This document shows, one piece after another, positions 26,520-35,918 of a stretch of DNA of 64,000 bases. The translations under genes and the position numbers were made by a program. This DNA comes from Janthinobacterium psychrotolerans. Its GTDB lineage: Bacteria; Pseudomonadota; Gammaproteobacteria; Burkholderiales; Burkholderiaceae_D. The stretch covers positions 1 to 64,000 of the forward strand of contig NZ_LOCQ01000061.1 in NCBI RefSeq assembly GCF_001677885.1. The letters run 5' to 3'. Position 1 is the first letter of the stretch; each line of letters opens with the position of its first letter. The notes beneath the pieces were generated by a model. The model was given only the letters and a program-made list of their open reading frames with translations. It was not told where the DNA came from and searched no databases.

Positions 26520-29366
26520 TCACGGCAGCGCTGCCGCAGCGTTGCTTGCCGCACGCTTCGGCAGCACCTTCACCACCGCCATGTCCTGCGCCAGCCTGAA
26601 CTCCTGCGCAAACGCGCGCATGGTCTCCAGCGTCAAGACGCCAGCGAGCTGCTTGCTGTCTTCCAGGTAGCGTGCGTCGCCGTATTGCGTGTAGCTCAGC
26701 TGCAAGCGGTTGAACTGGGTGGTGCTGTCCGTCACCCGTTTCGATTCGTCGCTGCGCATTTTGGCGATCTCTTCCTTCAGCATGGCGGTATCGAGCTGCT
26801 GCGGCAGGCGCTCCAGCACGCGCCTGGCCGAGGCCCATAAAGCGTCGAGGCGTTCCGGCGCGGCCGTAAACGACAGTTCGCTGTTGGCGCGGCCTTGCGG
26901 GTCCAGGCTCAGCTTGTAGTTGAGGCGGTAGATGCCGGCTTCTTTTTCGCGCAGCTCCTGGCGCAGATTGCGGTAGACAATGCGCGACAGGATCGCCGTG
27001 CGCATGGCGCGTTCCGGCGACCATGGCATCGCCTGGCTGCCTTCGGCGCGCACGCTGCCTTGCGGCTCGAGGCTGATGGCCAGGCGGCTTTCGCGATAAC
27101 CGGGGCGCTGCACCAGCGCCGCTGGCGCCTGCGCGGCGCCCTGGCGCGCAATGCCGGCCAGGTAGCGCTCGGCCAGGTCCCGTACCTGGGCCGCGTCAAA
27201 CGGGCCGCTGACAAAATACGTCACCGGCTGGCGGCGCAGCTGCAGCCATTGTCCGCGCACCGTCTGCAAGCCCTGTTCCGTCATCAATTGTTTCAGGGCG
27301 CCAGGATCGGGATAGCCGTCCAGCGGCAGCTCGCCATAGCGCAGCACACTCATTTCGCGGCCGGCGCGCTCGCCGGCGCTGTCCGGACGGCGCGCCGCCT
27401 GGCGCGCCAGCTGCTGGCCGACACCGGTGAGCGCTTCCAGACCGATCTCGCTTTCCAGCTGACCCGCCGCATACAGGCGCAGCAGGTCTTCCAGCTGCGC
27501 GGGGGCTACCTGGGCGGTGTAGCTGAGCTGGGTCGCGCTTTGCTGCTGCGACAGTTTTACCTTGTGCTGCGCCGCCCAGCGCGCCAGTTCGCCCGGCGTC
27601 TGGCCGCTCACATCGGCGTCGCGGCCCAGCTGGGCCGCCAGCTGCCATTGCCACGCCGGCGCACCGGCAAAGCGGTAGCCGGCCTGCGAGTGGGCGGCAA
27701 AGCGCACCAGCTGATCTTTCTGATCCTGCGGCGTTGCTTGCCACACCAGCACATCGCCGTTATCCAGGGTCCAGCGCTGCACGCCGCTGCCCAGTTCATC
27801 CTGGCGCACGATCTGGCCACTGGACGACAGCTGCGGCATGCTGGCGGCGGTGGCCACCGGCGCCGGCTTCAGCAGGGGCGGCAACGGTGCCGAGGCAATT
27901 TTTTGCTGCGCCGCCAGCACCTCCGCTTGCGATGGCAAGGTCAATGGACTCAGGCCCGGCGCCAGCATGAACAGCGCGCGGTCCGGCGCGTCGATCCACT
28001 GCAGCGCGCGCGCATTGATGTCGGCGGGGCGCAAGCCATCGAGGATGCGGCCGATCTGCGCCTGTTTTTGCAGCGGGTCCTGCAGCGCCCGCTCGGCCTG
28101 CACCGCTTCGACAAGCACTTGCAGCCAGCCGTTGAAGTCGCGCGCCCCCTGTTGCGCCGGCCCCTTGCCGTTCAGGCGGCGCACATCGGCCATTTCGCGT
28201 TCGATATCGGCAGTGTTCAGCCCATGGCGTCGCAGGCGCTCCTGCACCAGCAAAATCTGCTCCATGCCGGCCCGGTGCGCGTCGACCGCCACGCTGGCGG
28301 CAAAGCCCAGCGACGAAGTCGATTCGCCGAGCTCACCCTTGCTGACGGTCAATGAGGTGACGCCAGCGGGCAGGCTGTCGGCCGATTCGCGCACCAGGGA
28401 GCGCAGGCTGCGCTCGGCGATGCGGTCGATAATGCGCTCGCGCAGGCCGGCCTCATCCTGGCGTTTGTCGACCGTGAAACGGGTGATCCAGCCTACCTGG
28501 CTGGTGCCGCTTTCCGCGTCCTGCAATCGTGTGATGCGCAGCTGCTCGCGCAGCACGGGATCGGGCGAATTGCGTTGCGGCAAAGCGGCCGGCACCAGGG
28601 CGCCGAAGTGGCGCTCGATCACGGGGGTGAGCGCGGCGGCGTCGACCTTGCCGACGATAATCAGGGCCATGTTGCCAGGGCGATACCAGTCGCGGTAGAA
28701 CTGGCGCAAATTGTCCGCCGGCTGCTGGCGGATGCTTGTCTGCGTGCCGATGGTCGGGCGCTGCGGATACAAAGAGCCTTCGCGCAGCATGGCGCGGCGC
28801 TGGCGGTCCATGCGTTCGCGCACGCCGAGCTTGGTGCGCCATTCTTCGAGGATGATCTGGCGCTCGCGTTCGAGACCATCGGCCGGTATCAGCGCGCCGC
28901 CGGCAATCTCGCCCAGCACGCCCAGGCCCGCGGCGACACGGCCAGGTGGCGCCGTCAGGTAATACAAGGTGCGCTCGAAATTGGTTTGCGCGTTGTAGTG
29001 CGAACCGATGCGCCAGCCCAGGCTTTCCATATGGGTCTTCAGGCCCTCGGGATGGCCCCTGGTGGCTTGAAACACCATGTGCTCGACCATGTGCGCCACG
29101 CCGGACTGGTCATCCTTTTCATCGAGCGAGCCGACCCGCACCAGCAGCTGCAGCGCCACCGGCTGCGATACCGGCTTGCCGGCATCGGCGGCGCTGTCAA
29201 CGATGTAATACGTGAAGCCATTGGCCAGCTGGCCGCGCCGCACCTTGCTGTCCCAGCGGAATGCTTCAGCGGTAGCGGCCATCGCTGGCGCCAGTACCGC
29301 AACGCACAGGGTCAAGAGCGCGATGGCCTGCATTTTTTTGGGTGTAGTAAACATCTTAGAAGCCAT
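26520..29366 (-). CDS. Periplasmic M16 zinc peptidase (PqqL/FusC-like)
   Basis: A 948-residue secreted peptidase. The signal peptide ends near AMAA. The inverted zinc motif H92-M-V-E95-H96 is followed about 75 residues later by the third ligand region (ERERQIILEEW), then inactive M16 repeats, the usual four-domain clam-shell. The size and the TonB-receptor partner match E. coli PqqL and Pectobacterium FusC, which cut imported proteins in the periplasm. Its start overlaps the receptor gene stop by 11 bp (ATG at 29366; an ATG at 29354 is also possible), so the two are translationally coupled. It converges with a chemoreceptor, 11 bp apart. Confidence 0.9.
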   Translation of the reverse strand: MASKMFTTPKKMQAIALLTLCVAVLAPAMAATAEAFRWDSKVRRGQLANGFTYYIVDSAADAGKPVSQPVALQLLVRVGSLDEKDDQSGVAHMVEHMVFQATRGHPEGLKTHMESLGWRIGSHYNAQTNFERTLYYLTAPPGRVAAGLGVLGEIAGGALIPADGLERERQIILEEWRTKLGVRERMDRQRRAMLREGSLYPQRPTIGTQTSIRQQPADNLRQFYRDWYRPGNMALIIVGKVDAAALTPVIERHFGALVPAALPQRNSPDPVLREQLRITRLQDAESGTSQVGWITRFTVDKRQDEAGLRERIIDRIAERSLRSLVRESADSLPAGVTSLTVSKGELGESTSSLGFAASVAVDAHRAGMEQILLVQERLRRHGLNTADIEREMADVRRLNGKGPAQQGARDFNGWLQVLVEAVQAERALQDPLQKQAQIGRILDGLRPADINARALQWIDAPDRALFMLAPGLSPLTLPSQAEVLAAQQKIASAPLPPLLKPAPVATAASMPQLSSSGQIVRQDELGSGVQRWTLDNGDVLVWQATPQDQKDQLVRFAAHSQAGYRFAGAPAWQWQLAAQLGRDADVSGQTPGELARWAAQHKVKLSQQQSATQLSYTAQVAPAQLEDLLRLYAAGQLESEIGLEALTGVGQQLARQAARRPDSAGERAGREMSVLRYGELPLDGYPDPGALKQLMTEQGLQTVRGQWLQLRRQPVTYFVSGPFDAAQVRDLAERYLAGIARQGAAQAPAALVQRPGYRESRLAISLEPQGSVRAEGSQAMPWSPERAMRTAILSRIVYRNLRQELREKEAGIYRLNYKLSLDPQGRANSELSFTAAPERLDALWASARRVLERLPQQLDTAMLKEEIAKMRSDESKRVTDSTTQFNRLQLSYTQYGDARYLEDSKQLAGVLTLETMRAFAQEFRLAQDMAVVKVLPKRAASNAAAALP

Positions 29367-32208
29367 AGCCGATCTCCAGCGCAAAGGTGCGGCCGCGCTC
29401 GTAGGTGGCATAGGTGTCGCTGACGGTCATCTTGTTCTTTTCATTGGTGATGTTTTCGATGGTCAGTTTCACATCGAGGCGCTGGTTGCGGTAGACCCGC
29501 GGGTTCCAGTTCAGCACGGTATCGATGGCGCTGGCCTGCGGCAGGCGGGTCTTCTCGTAGTTTTCCAGGGTCGTGCCTTGGTACACAAAATTGCCGTTAC
29601 GCAAAATCTGCTCGTAGCCCCCGCGCATGCGCAAAATATTGCTGATGCTCAAGCTATGCGCAGGCCAGGTGGTCATGGCGCCGATGCGCAAGGTCCACGG
29701 CCGGTTGTAGTTTTGCGCCGGCTGGTCCGAATAGCGTATCACCTTGCCGTCGTAGCGGATCAGGTCGTCACGCAGCATGGCGCTGCTGTAGTTTTCCGCA
29801 TAGGTCGCATAATTGGATTTGACGTCGCTCTTGTTGAAGGCCACCCACAGGCGGTTGGCCGTGTCGCCGATCTTGAAGGCGCGCGCATTGGACCAGCTGA
29901 CGGTGATGTCCCTGGTCACGCTGCCGCCGTCATTGCTGAAGATATAGCAGCTGTTGCTGTTGCAATCGGCCTGGCCCGAGCGCAACAGCCGTACCACCTG
30001 GTCCTTGCCGTCGCGGTGCGTAAAACGCACGCTCAAGGGGCCGGCCAGCAGGTCCGATTCATACGTGAGGCCGGCGGTCAGTTCGTCGTCATACGGCGAC
30101 TTCATGTCTTCCAGGCGGTTCAGCGGCTTGCTGGTGGTGGCCGCGCCCCACACCAGGTTGTTGCTGCGCGTTTGCGTGGTCAAGAGGGTGTTGGCTTTTT
30201 CCTGCAGCGCATAGGCAAACAGATTGCGGCCGTAGTAGCGGTTGGCGCCGACATCGAGGTACAAAGGATCGTTGACCTGCCAGCCCAGTTTCAGGCGCGG
30301 CGCGAAGTTGGTGCCGCCGGCCAGGCTGTCCCTGTCGCCGCGCACGCCGACGCGCAGGGTCAGGTTGCGCCAGGTCGCCTCGTCTTCCGCATACGCGGCC
30401 CAGGCGTTGCTCTCGATATCGAACTTGCCTGCGTGATACACCATCAGCCGGCCAAAATACTGGCCCAGGTTCAGGCGCGGCGTCCTGGTGGCCGAACACG
30501 CTTGCGTATCGACCGTACCGTTGGGCAAGGTGCAGCGGGAAGCGGTGCCGGTGGTTGGCAGGTTGGCCAGTGTCAGATAGTAGAAATGGTCTTTCAGGCG
30601 CTCGTAATTGGCTTCCTGGCGGCGCAGTTCGGCGCCCACCGTGGCCCGGTGGCGGGTCTGGCCCAGGTTAAAGGGTTCGAACGCCGCGCGCAGCTTGTAC
30701 TGCATGGTCTGGATTTCCTGGTCGATATCGCCGCGCGCGCCTTCGCCACTGGTGGGATTGGTGCCGTTCGCAGGGTCGCCCCAGTTCTTGTCGGTCGACC
30801 AGCGCCAGGCGCGGTAATAATCGGCATCGCTGCGGCGCGACTGCTCGTTCTTCGAATACGACAGCTGCTGCGTCACTCTGGCCAGGTCGTAGCGCGACTC
30901 CCACTTGCCGCTCAGGTTCAGGCCGCCCGCATCGATGGTGTAATTGCTGTCGCGGTAGTTCTCCATGAAATAGGTATTCGACGATGGCGCATACACCATC
31001 GTCACTTCGCCCTTGTGGCGGCTGTCCGCCGGCGAGTAGTCGGCCTTGAGCAGCACGGTATCCTGCTGGCGGGTCTGGGTGACTTCGCGGCTGGCGGTGG
31101 TGGTGGCGTTTTCGGTGGTAAAGCGCTTGAGCGGAATTTCGGATTTCCTGCGCACCACATTCATCAGCACGCCCCAGCTGTCGCCGGGCCGCGCCTCGAG
31201 CGTGGTTTTATAGGTCCACTTCCTGAAGTGGGGCTGCAAATCGGCATTGCTCGAGCCTTCGAATTCCTCCTGCCGCGCCGGGTCGATGAACAGCTTGCTC
31301 CAGCTCGACGAGCTGTAGCCCACCGACACATTGCCGCCGAACTTCTTGCGCGCCGAACAAACGGTGGCGCTGACCACGCCACCCGTAAAACGGCCGTACT
31401 CGGCCGACACATTGGAATCCTTGACGTCGACCTCGCACAGGATGCTGCTGTCGATGGCCAGCGCCTGCGCGCCGCCCGGAATCTGGTCGACGCTGGTGGT
31501 GGTCACTTTATTGCCAGGATCGAGATCGTTGGCAATCGAAATGCCATCGACCAGGATTTCATTCTGGTAGGCCTTGGCGCCGTGGATGCTGATCTCGGCC
31601 GGCGCGATTTCCCCGCCGGTGGCCGAGGCCAGCGACGCTTCGCTGTACTGGATGTTCGGGTTGAGTTTGAGCTGGCTGGTCAGGTCGCCGTTAATGGCCG
31701 GCATGTTGCGGAGCATTTCGCGGTCCATGCGCTCGACCGTCGGCAAGGTCGTCGCTTCGACGGTAATGCCCGACAAGGTGTGCGCCGGCCGCTTTTCGGC
31801 CGCCGAGCGTTCGTCGCGCGCAGGCGCGGCAACAGGACGGGCGCGCACGATATAGCCGCCCGAGGCGCTCATCACGGCTTCAAATGTCGCATCGGCCAGC
31901 AGGGCCTGGAAGCCCGACGGCACATCGTATTTTCCCTGCAATCCGCGCGACTGCACCCCCTGCAGCAGGGCCGCGTCAAACACCAGGATGACGCCGGACT
32001 CGGCGGCAAAGCGGTTCAGCACATCGGCCAGCGGCGCCGGCGCCAGCGCATAGGACCTGGCCGGCGCCGCGCGCACGGCGCTGACGGGCGCCGTCTCGGC
32101 GGCAAAGCCGGGCAGGATAATGCCGGCACTCAACAAAGCCGCCAGCAAGGGACGTAAAGTGCGTGCAGAAGCAGAAGCGGGGACAGCGCTATCGAAAACA
32201 GGGGTCAT
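29356..32208 (-). CDS. TonB-dependent receptor with STN signalling domain
   Basis: A 950-residue outer-membrane receptor. A signal peptide is followed by an STN/secretin N-terminal domain (about 52-110, SYALAPAPLADVLNRFAAES), the plug (ILVDGISIAN near 205) and a 22-strand barrel that ends in ALEIGYGF with the terminal Phe used by the Bam machine. The STN domain touches FecR, so substrate binding can switch on the sigma factor encoded upstream. The start at 32208 gives the signal peptide; longer readings run into the fecR gene. The substrate is unknown; the coupled M16 peptidase suggests a peptide or protein. Confidence 0.95.
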   Translation of the reverse strand: MTPVFDSAVPASASARTLRPLLAALLSAGIILPGFAAETAPVSAVRAAPARSYALAPAPLADVLNRFAAESGVILVFDAALLQGVQSRGLQGKYDVPSGFQALLADATFEAVMSASGGYIVRARPVAAPARDERSAAEKRPAHTLSGITVEATTLPTVERMDREMLRNMPAINGDLTSQLKLNPNIQYSEASLASATGGEIAPAEISIHGAKAYQNEILVDGISIANDLDPGNKVTTTSVDQIPGGAQALAIDSSILCEVDVKDSNVSAEYGRFTGGVVSATVCSARKKFGGNVSVGYSSSSWSKLFIDPARQEEFEGSSNADLQPHFRKWTYKTTLEARPGDSWGVLMNVVRRKSEIPLKRFTTENATTTASREVTQTRQQDTVLLKADYSPADSRHKGEVTMVYAPSSNTYFMENYRDSNYTIDAGGLNLSGKWESRYDLARVTQQLSYSKNEQSRRSDADYYRAWRWSTDKNWGDPANGTNPTSGEGARGDIDQEIQTMQYKLRAAFEPFNLGQTRHRATVGAELRRQEANYERLKDHFYYLTLANLPTTGTASRCTLPNGTVDTQACSATRTPRLNLGQYFGRLMVYHAGKFDIESNAWAAYAEDEATWRNLTLRVGVRGDRDSLAGGTNFAPRLKLGWQVNDPLYLDVGANRYYGRNLFAYALQEKANTLLTTQTRSNNLVWGAATTSKPLNRLEDMKSPYDDELTAGLTYESDLLAGPLSVRFTHRDGKDQVVRLLRSGQADCNSNSCYIFSNDGGSVTRDITVSWSNARAFKIGDTANRLWVAFNKSDVKSNYATYAENYSSAMLRDDLIRYDGKVIRYSDQPAQNYNRPWTLRIGAMTTWPAHSLSISNILRMRGGYEQILRNGNFVYQGTTLENYEKTRLPQASAIDTVLNWNPRVYRNQRLDVKLTIENITNEKNKMTVSDTYATYERGRTFALEIGYGF

Positions 32209-32284
32209 TTTGTCGTCTACAAATAATGGGCTTGTCTGTAGGCCGAAGCAGCGGCAAAAAAGTACAGCCCCTGGCAAAATTATT

Positions 32285-33256
32285 TTAACGAGGACGCAGC
32301 CGCCAGCCCGACGCGCTGCGTTCGGCGCGCAGGTCCAGCACCTCGGCCAGGGTGGCGAGCGAGCGTTCCGGCGCATCGATCTGATAAGTGCCGGAAACAC
32401 GGCGGCTGGCCAGGGCCGGCGCCACCTCGACCGCCTGCCCCGAATACAGGGCAAACTGGGCGGCAAATTCCGGCAAGGGCATATCGAGCGCCATCAGCAA
32501 GCCGCGGGTCCAGGCATCGTCGGCAACCGTTGCCTGCTGCACGCGGCCGCAGCCGGTGCTGGCAAAGCGCACGCGCTGGCCAGCCCGCACCGTCGCCATG
32601 GTGCCGCCTGGCGCCTGCACCTGGGCCGCGTGCTGCTGCACCGTCAGCACGGTATGCGCGGCAAACTGGCTGATCGTCAACCGCGTGCCCAGCGGGCGCA
32701 CCACGCCATCGCGCGAGACGATGCGCAAGGGGCGTTGCCGCGCGTCGCTGCCGGTGGTCAGCTGCAGCACGCCCTGGGCCAGGTAGATATCGCGGCGCTG
32801 TCCATCGTAGGCCAGGCCGACGCGCGTGTTCGAGCCGAGCCAGGCAAGCCCGCCATCGGGCAAGGTCACCAGGCGGCGCTCGCCGCGCGCGCTGGCCAGC
32901 CAGCGGATGGGCGCGCGTTCGGGTGCGGCCGGCAGCAAGGCCCAACCCATGCCGGTGGTAAAGGCCACGCCGATGCAGGCCATCAGCTGGCGCCGTGACC
33001 TGCGTTCGCGCTTCTGTGCTTCGCGCACAGGCACACGCAACACGTGGGCCGCCTGCAAGGGCGCGCCGGCCAGCAGGCTTTGCAGCCGCTCGACCTTTGC
33101 CCACGCCTGCTGGTGCGCAGGCGCCGCGTCATGCCACAGCTGCCAGCGGCGCAGCGCTTCGGCGCCGCCCTCCTCCGCCAGCGACACAAACCATTCGGCC
33201 GCCGCTTCCAGGTGCGGGTCTTCGACGTCCGACGGATTTACAGACATTTCAGACAT
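32285..33256 (-). CDS. FecR-type anti-sigma regulator
   Basis: A 323-residue inner-membrane regulator. The cytoplasmic FecR N-terminal domain has the WxxxHPAHQQAWAKVERL-type motif (residues about 40-58, HDAAPAHQQAWAKVERL). One membrane span lies near 92-108 and a periplasmic FecR domain follows (RLVTLPDGGLAWLGSNTRV, GVVRPLGTRL). It keeps the adjacent sigma factor in check and passes the signal from the TonB receptor's STN domain. Its start overlaps the sigma gene stop by 19 bp, so the two are coupled. The receptor gene follows 76 bp downstream. Confidence 0.92.
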   Translation of the reverse strand: MSEMSVNPSDVEDPHLEAAAEWFVSLAEEGGAEALRRWQLWHDAAPAHQQAWAKVERLQSLLAGAPLQAAHVLRVPVREAQKRERRSRRQLMACIGVAFTTGMGWALLPAAPERAPIRWLASARGERRLVTLPDGGLAWLGSNTRVGLAYDGQRRDIYLAQGVLQLTTGSDARQRPLRIVSRDGVVRPLGTRLTISQFAAHTVLTVQQHAAQVQAPGGTMATVRAGQRVRFASTGCGRVQQATVADDAWTRGLLMALDMPLPEFAAQFALYSGQAVEVAPALASRRVSGTYQIDAPERSLATLAEVLDLRAERSASGWRLRPR

Positions 33257-33726
33257 TGCAAGACGGCCTTGCGCATATATTGTTTGACGCTGCTGACAGA
33301 CACGTCGAGCTCCTGCGCAATAGTCGCATAGTCGAGGCCGTCGATCTGCGCCAGCAGGAAGGCCTGGCGCACTTTCGGCCCCAGCCCGGCCAGCATGCGG
33401 TCGATGGTCAGCAAGGTTTCCAGCAGGATGGCGCGTTCCTCGGGCGAAGGCTGCAGCGCTTCCGGCATGTGCGCCAGTTCGGCCAGGTAGGCCTGCTCCA
33501 GGTCGCTGCGGCGGAAATGGTCAACCATCAGGCCGCGCGCGATGGTGGCCAGGTAGGATTTCGGTTGCGCGATCTCGGCGGCGCTGGTGCCGGACTGCAA
33601 GATGCGTACAAAGGTATCCTGCACGAAATCGGCGGCACGGTGCGAGCAATGCCCGAGCCGCGCCCGCAGCCAGCTGTTCAGCCAGGAGCGGTGCTCACGA
33701 TACAGACTCTCGACACTGACCTCCAC
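33238..33726 (-). CDS. ECF RNA polymerase sigma factor, FecI type
   Basis: A 162-residue sigma-70 family protein with only regions 2 and 4. Region 2 spans about 8-75 (ADFVQDTFVRIL, PKSYLATIARGLMVDHFRR) and region 4 about 105-155 (LGPKVRQAFLLAQIDGLDYATIAQEL with the DVSVSSVKQYM helix-turn-helix). This is the FecI group that drives TonB-receptor genes. A Fur-box-like sequence sits 19-39 bp upstream of its start, so iron limitation should be the first switch and substrate binding the second. Confidence 0.94.
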   Translation of the reverse strand: MEVSVESLYREHRSWLNSWLRARLGHCSHRAADFVQDTFVRILQSGTSAAEIAQPKSYLATIARGLMVDHFRRSDLEQAYLAELAHMPEALQPSPEERAILLETLLTIDRMLAGLGPKVRQAFLLAQIDGLDYATIAQELDVSVSSVKQYMRKAVLQCLKCL

Positions 33727-33744
33727 CCGGAACCCCTCACCATT

Positions 33745-33765
33745 AAATGAGAACCATTATCATTT
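33745..33765. promoter_or_regulatory. Fur box upstream of the FecI-type sigma gene
   Basis: Twenty-one bases with the half-sites aaatgagaa and attatcattt around a central cc, close to the 19-bp Fur consensus built from GATAAT hexamers. It lies 19 bp upstream of the sigma gene start, where a repressor would block the promoter. This fits iron control of the whole sigma-FecR-receptor-peptidase cluster. Confidence 0.78.
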
Positions 33766-33901
33766 AAAAGTGGAATTGTCACAAGCATTCCTTTACCATT
33801 TGTCACTCCCAGATCACGAAATGCAACAGTAATCTCTTGACCCAAGGCAAGGCATTTGTGCCGCCCCCAGCCTACAATCGCCGGCTTTGCCTATCCTTGC
33901 C

Positions 33902-35257
33902 ATGCGCCACGCTCCCGAATTACTCCTGCCTGCCGGCTCGCTGGCCAAGATGCACGCCGCCTTCGACTACGGCGCCGACGCCGTCTACGCGGGGCAGCCG
34001 CGCTACAGCCTGCGCGTGCGCAATAACGACTTTTCCACCTTGCAGGCGCTGCAGGAGGGTATCGAAGGCGCGCATGCGCGCGGCAAGCAGTTCTTTGTCG
34101 CCAGCAATATCTTCGCCCACAACGCCAAGCTGAAAACGTATCTGCGCGACATGGAACCGGTGATCGCCATGCGGCCCGATGCGCTGATCATGGCCGACCC
34201 CGGCCTGATCATGATGGTGCGCGACAAGTGGCCGGACGTGCCGGTGCACCTGTCGGTGCAGGCGAATGCCGTCAACTGGGCCGACGTGAAATTCTGGCAC
34301 CGCATGGGCCTGACGCGCGTGATTTTGTCGCGCGAGCTGTCGCTCGACGAGATCGAGGAAATCCGCCAGCGCTGTCCGGAGATGGAACTGGAAGTATTCG
34401 TCCATGGCGCCCTGTGCATCGCCTATTCTGGCCGTTGCCTGCTGTCGGGCTACTTCAATCACCGCGACCCGAACCAGGGCACTTGCACCAATTCCTGCCG
34501 CTGGGACTACAAGGTGAAACACGCCAGCGAAGACGCCAGCGGCGACCTGGGCGCCATGCAGGTGATCCCGCTGCAGTTCGAACAGGCGCTGCAGCAAGCC
34601 AATTCCTTTTCCGCCCTGCACCAGCAGCCGCGCCACCCGCTGGCCGACCAGCCCTATCTGATCGAGGAAGCGCAGCGCCCGGGCCAGCTGATGCCGATAC
34701 TGGAAGACGAACACGGCACCTACATCATGAATTCGAAGGACTTGCGCGCCGTCGAGCACATCGAGCGGCTGGTGAAAATCGGCGTGCACTCGCTGAAGGT
34801 GGAAGGCCGCACCAAGTCGCTGTACTATGCGGCGCGCACGGCGCAGGTATATCGCCAGGCGATCGACGACGCGGTGGCGGGACGCCCGTTCGATATTTCC
34901 CTGCTGGGACAACTGCAAGGCCTGGCCAACCGCGGCTATACCGACGGTTTCTACCAGCGCCACCACACGCAAACCCACCAGAACTACATGCGCGGCGCCT
35001 CTGAAGCGGACCGCAGCCAGTATGTGGGCGACGTGCTGAGCGTGGAAAACGGCTGGGCCAGGGTCGACGTGAAAAACCGTTTTGCCGTCGGCGACCGCAT
35101 CGAAGTGATGCACCCGACCGGCAACCGCGATATCGCCATCACCCGCATGCTCAACGAGGCCGGCGAGGAAATCCAGGTTGCGCCGGGCAGCGGGCATTTC
35201 GTGCGCATCGAACTCGACGGATCACTGGACCTGGCCTTGCTGGCGCGGTATCTGTAG
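33902..35257 (+). CDS. trhP: U32 family tRNA hydroxylation protein TrhP (YegQ)
   Basis: A 451-residue protein, close to the 453 of E. coli YegQ/TrhP, which is needed for prephenate-dependent 5-hydroxylation of U34 in tRNAs. The U32 signature EVFVHGALCIAYSGRC is present. Four Cys that fit an iron-sulfur site are at about 172, 179, 195 and 199 (the last two in GTCTNSC). The start at 33902 begins RHAPELLLPAG, the usual N-terminus. It is annotated as a peptidase in older records, but the tRNA role is better supported. It is a single gene, divergent from the iron cluster. Confidence 0.92.
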   Translation: MRHAPELLLPAGSLAKMHAAFDYGADAVYAGQPRYSLRVRNNDFSTLQALQEGIEGAHARGKQFFVASNIFAHNAKLKTYLRDMEPVIAMRPDALIMADPGLIMMVRDKWPDVPVHLSVQANAVNWADVKFWHRMGLTRVILSRELSLDEIEEIRQRCPEMELEVFVHGALCIAYSGRCLLSGYFNHRDPNQGTCTNSCRWDYKVKHASEDASGDLGAMQVIPLQFEQALQQANSFSALHQQPRHPLADQPYLIEEAQRPGQLMPILEDEHGTYIMNSKDLRAVEHIERLVKIGVHSLKVEGRTKSLYYAARTAQVYRQAIDDAVAGRPFDISLLGQLQGLANRGYTDGFYQRHHTQTHQNYMRGASEADRSQYVGDVLSVENGWARVDVKNRFAVGDRIEVMHPTGNRDIAITRMLNEAGEEIQVAPGSGHFVRIELDGSLDLALLARYL

Positions 35258-35266
35258 GGAAAAGGT

Positions 35267-35680
35267 TCAGCCGGCACGGCCGGCGAAATTCACCCGCACG
35301 CGTGAGTCTCTGCCGTACATGCCGCTGTACAGTACCTGCATCGCGTCGCGCCACAGCCGCAGCACCTCTTCTTCCTTGTGCCACAGCGGCGCGGGGATGC
35401 CCAGGTTCAGGTCAAAGATGGTGAGGTAACCGTCCTCGTCCTTGGCAACCTTGTCATGCCCGCAAGCTGCATAAACGTGGCCGTCCCAGCTCAGATTGTA
35501 GTAGCTGGGCGGTTCGTCCCGCTCGGGCGCCAGACTCCCCTTGCCGCCCAGGCAAGCCAGCACCGCGCCCTTGTCATCATCGACGGCAAAGCACTGGCTG
35601 AAAGACAAGACATAGCCGACTGTGCGGGGAAACAGCTTTCTTGCTTCCTCTCTGGACAACTCTACATAGCGAAATGCCAC
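35267..35680 (-). CDS. Unknown cytoplasmic protein (GTG start)
   Basis: A 138-residue protein of unknown family, without signal peptide or membrane segment. The start is read as GTG at 35680 because AGGAGG lies four bases upstream; a longer reading from upstream ATGs has no coding character before this point. It is rich in acidic and aromatic residues (SWDGHVYAACGHDKVAKDED, LTIFDLNLGIPAPLW) and looks like a compact mixed fold. It converges with trhP (10 bp between stops) and is divergent from the DUF819 gene. Confidence 0.6.
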   Translation of the reverse strand: MAFRYVELSREEARKLFPRTVGYVLSFSQCFAVDDDKGAVLACLGGKGSLAPERDEPPSYYNLSWDGHVYAACGHDKVAKDEDGYLTIFDLNLGIPAPLWHKEEEVLRLWRDAMQVLYSGMYGRDSRVRVNFAGRAG

Positions 35681-35806
35681 GGCGCCTCCTGCAAATATAC
35701 GGGACAACGAGCTTATCATTTGCATGCAACAGGCAGCGCCAGCATGCCTGCCGGGTGCGCAAAGCCGTGCGCATGTGTTTGATTTTACAAGTAAACATTC
35801 GGTGAT

Positions 35807-35833
35807 GGCGGCCAAATAATTTGTTTGGCCACC
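35807..35833. promoter_or_regulatory. Candidate operator upstream of the DUF819 gene
   Basis: An inverted repeat ggcggccaaa (35807-35816) / tttggccacc (35824-35833), nine of ten pairs matching, around a seven-base A+T-rich centre. The size and spacing are right for a dimeric repressor. It lies about 85 bp upstream of the DUF819 start and about 130 bp from the divergent gene. Confidence 0.45.
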
Positions 35834-35918
35834 AACATTGCTATACGATACGACCACGCCACGCCCGGGGCCGCTATCCGCATCCCGGCCGCCCCTGACA
35901 CGTCCACCGGAATCGCCG

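Noticed and set aside
29212..32157. 981-codon plus-strand frame opposite the TonB receptor
   Set aside because: The receptor on the minus strand has clear domains along its full length; the opposite frame is low-complexity Ala/Arg/Gln/His-rich.
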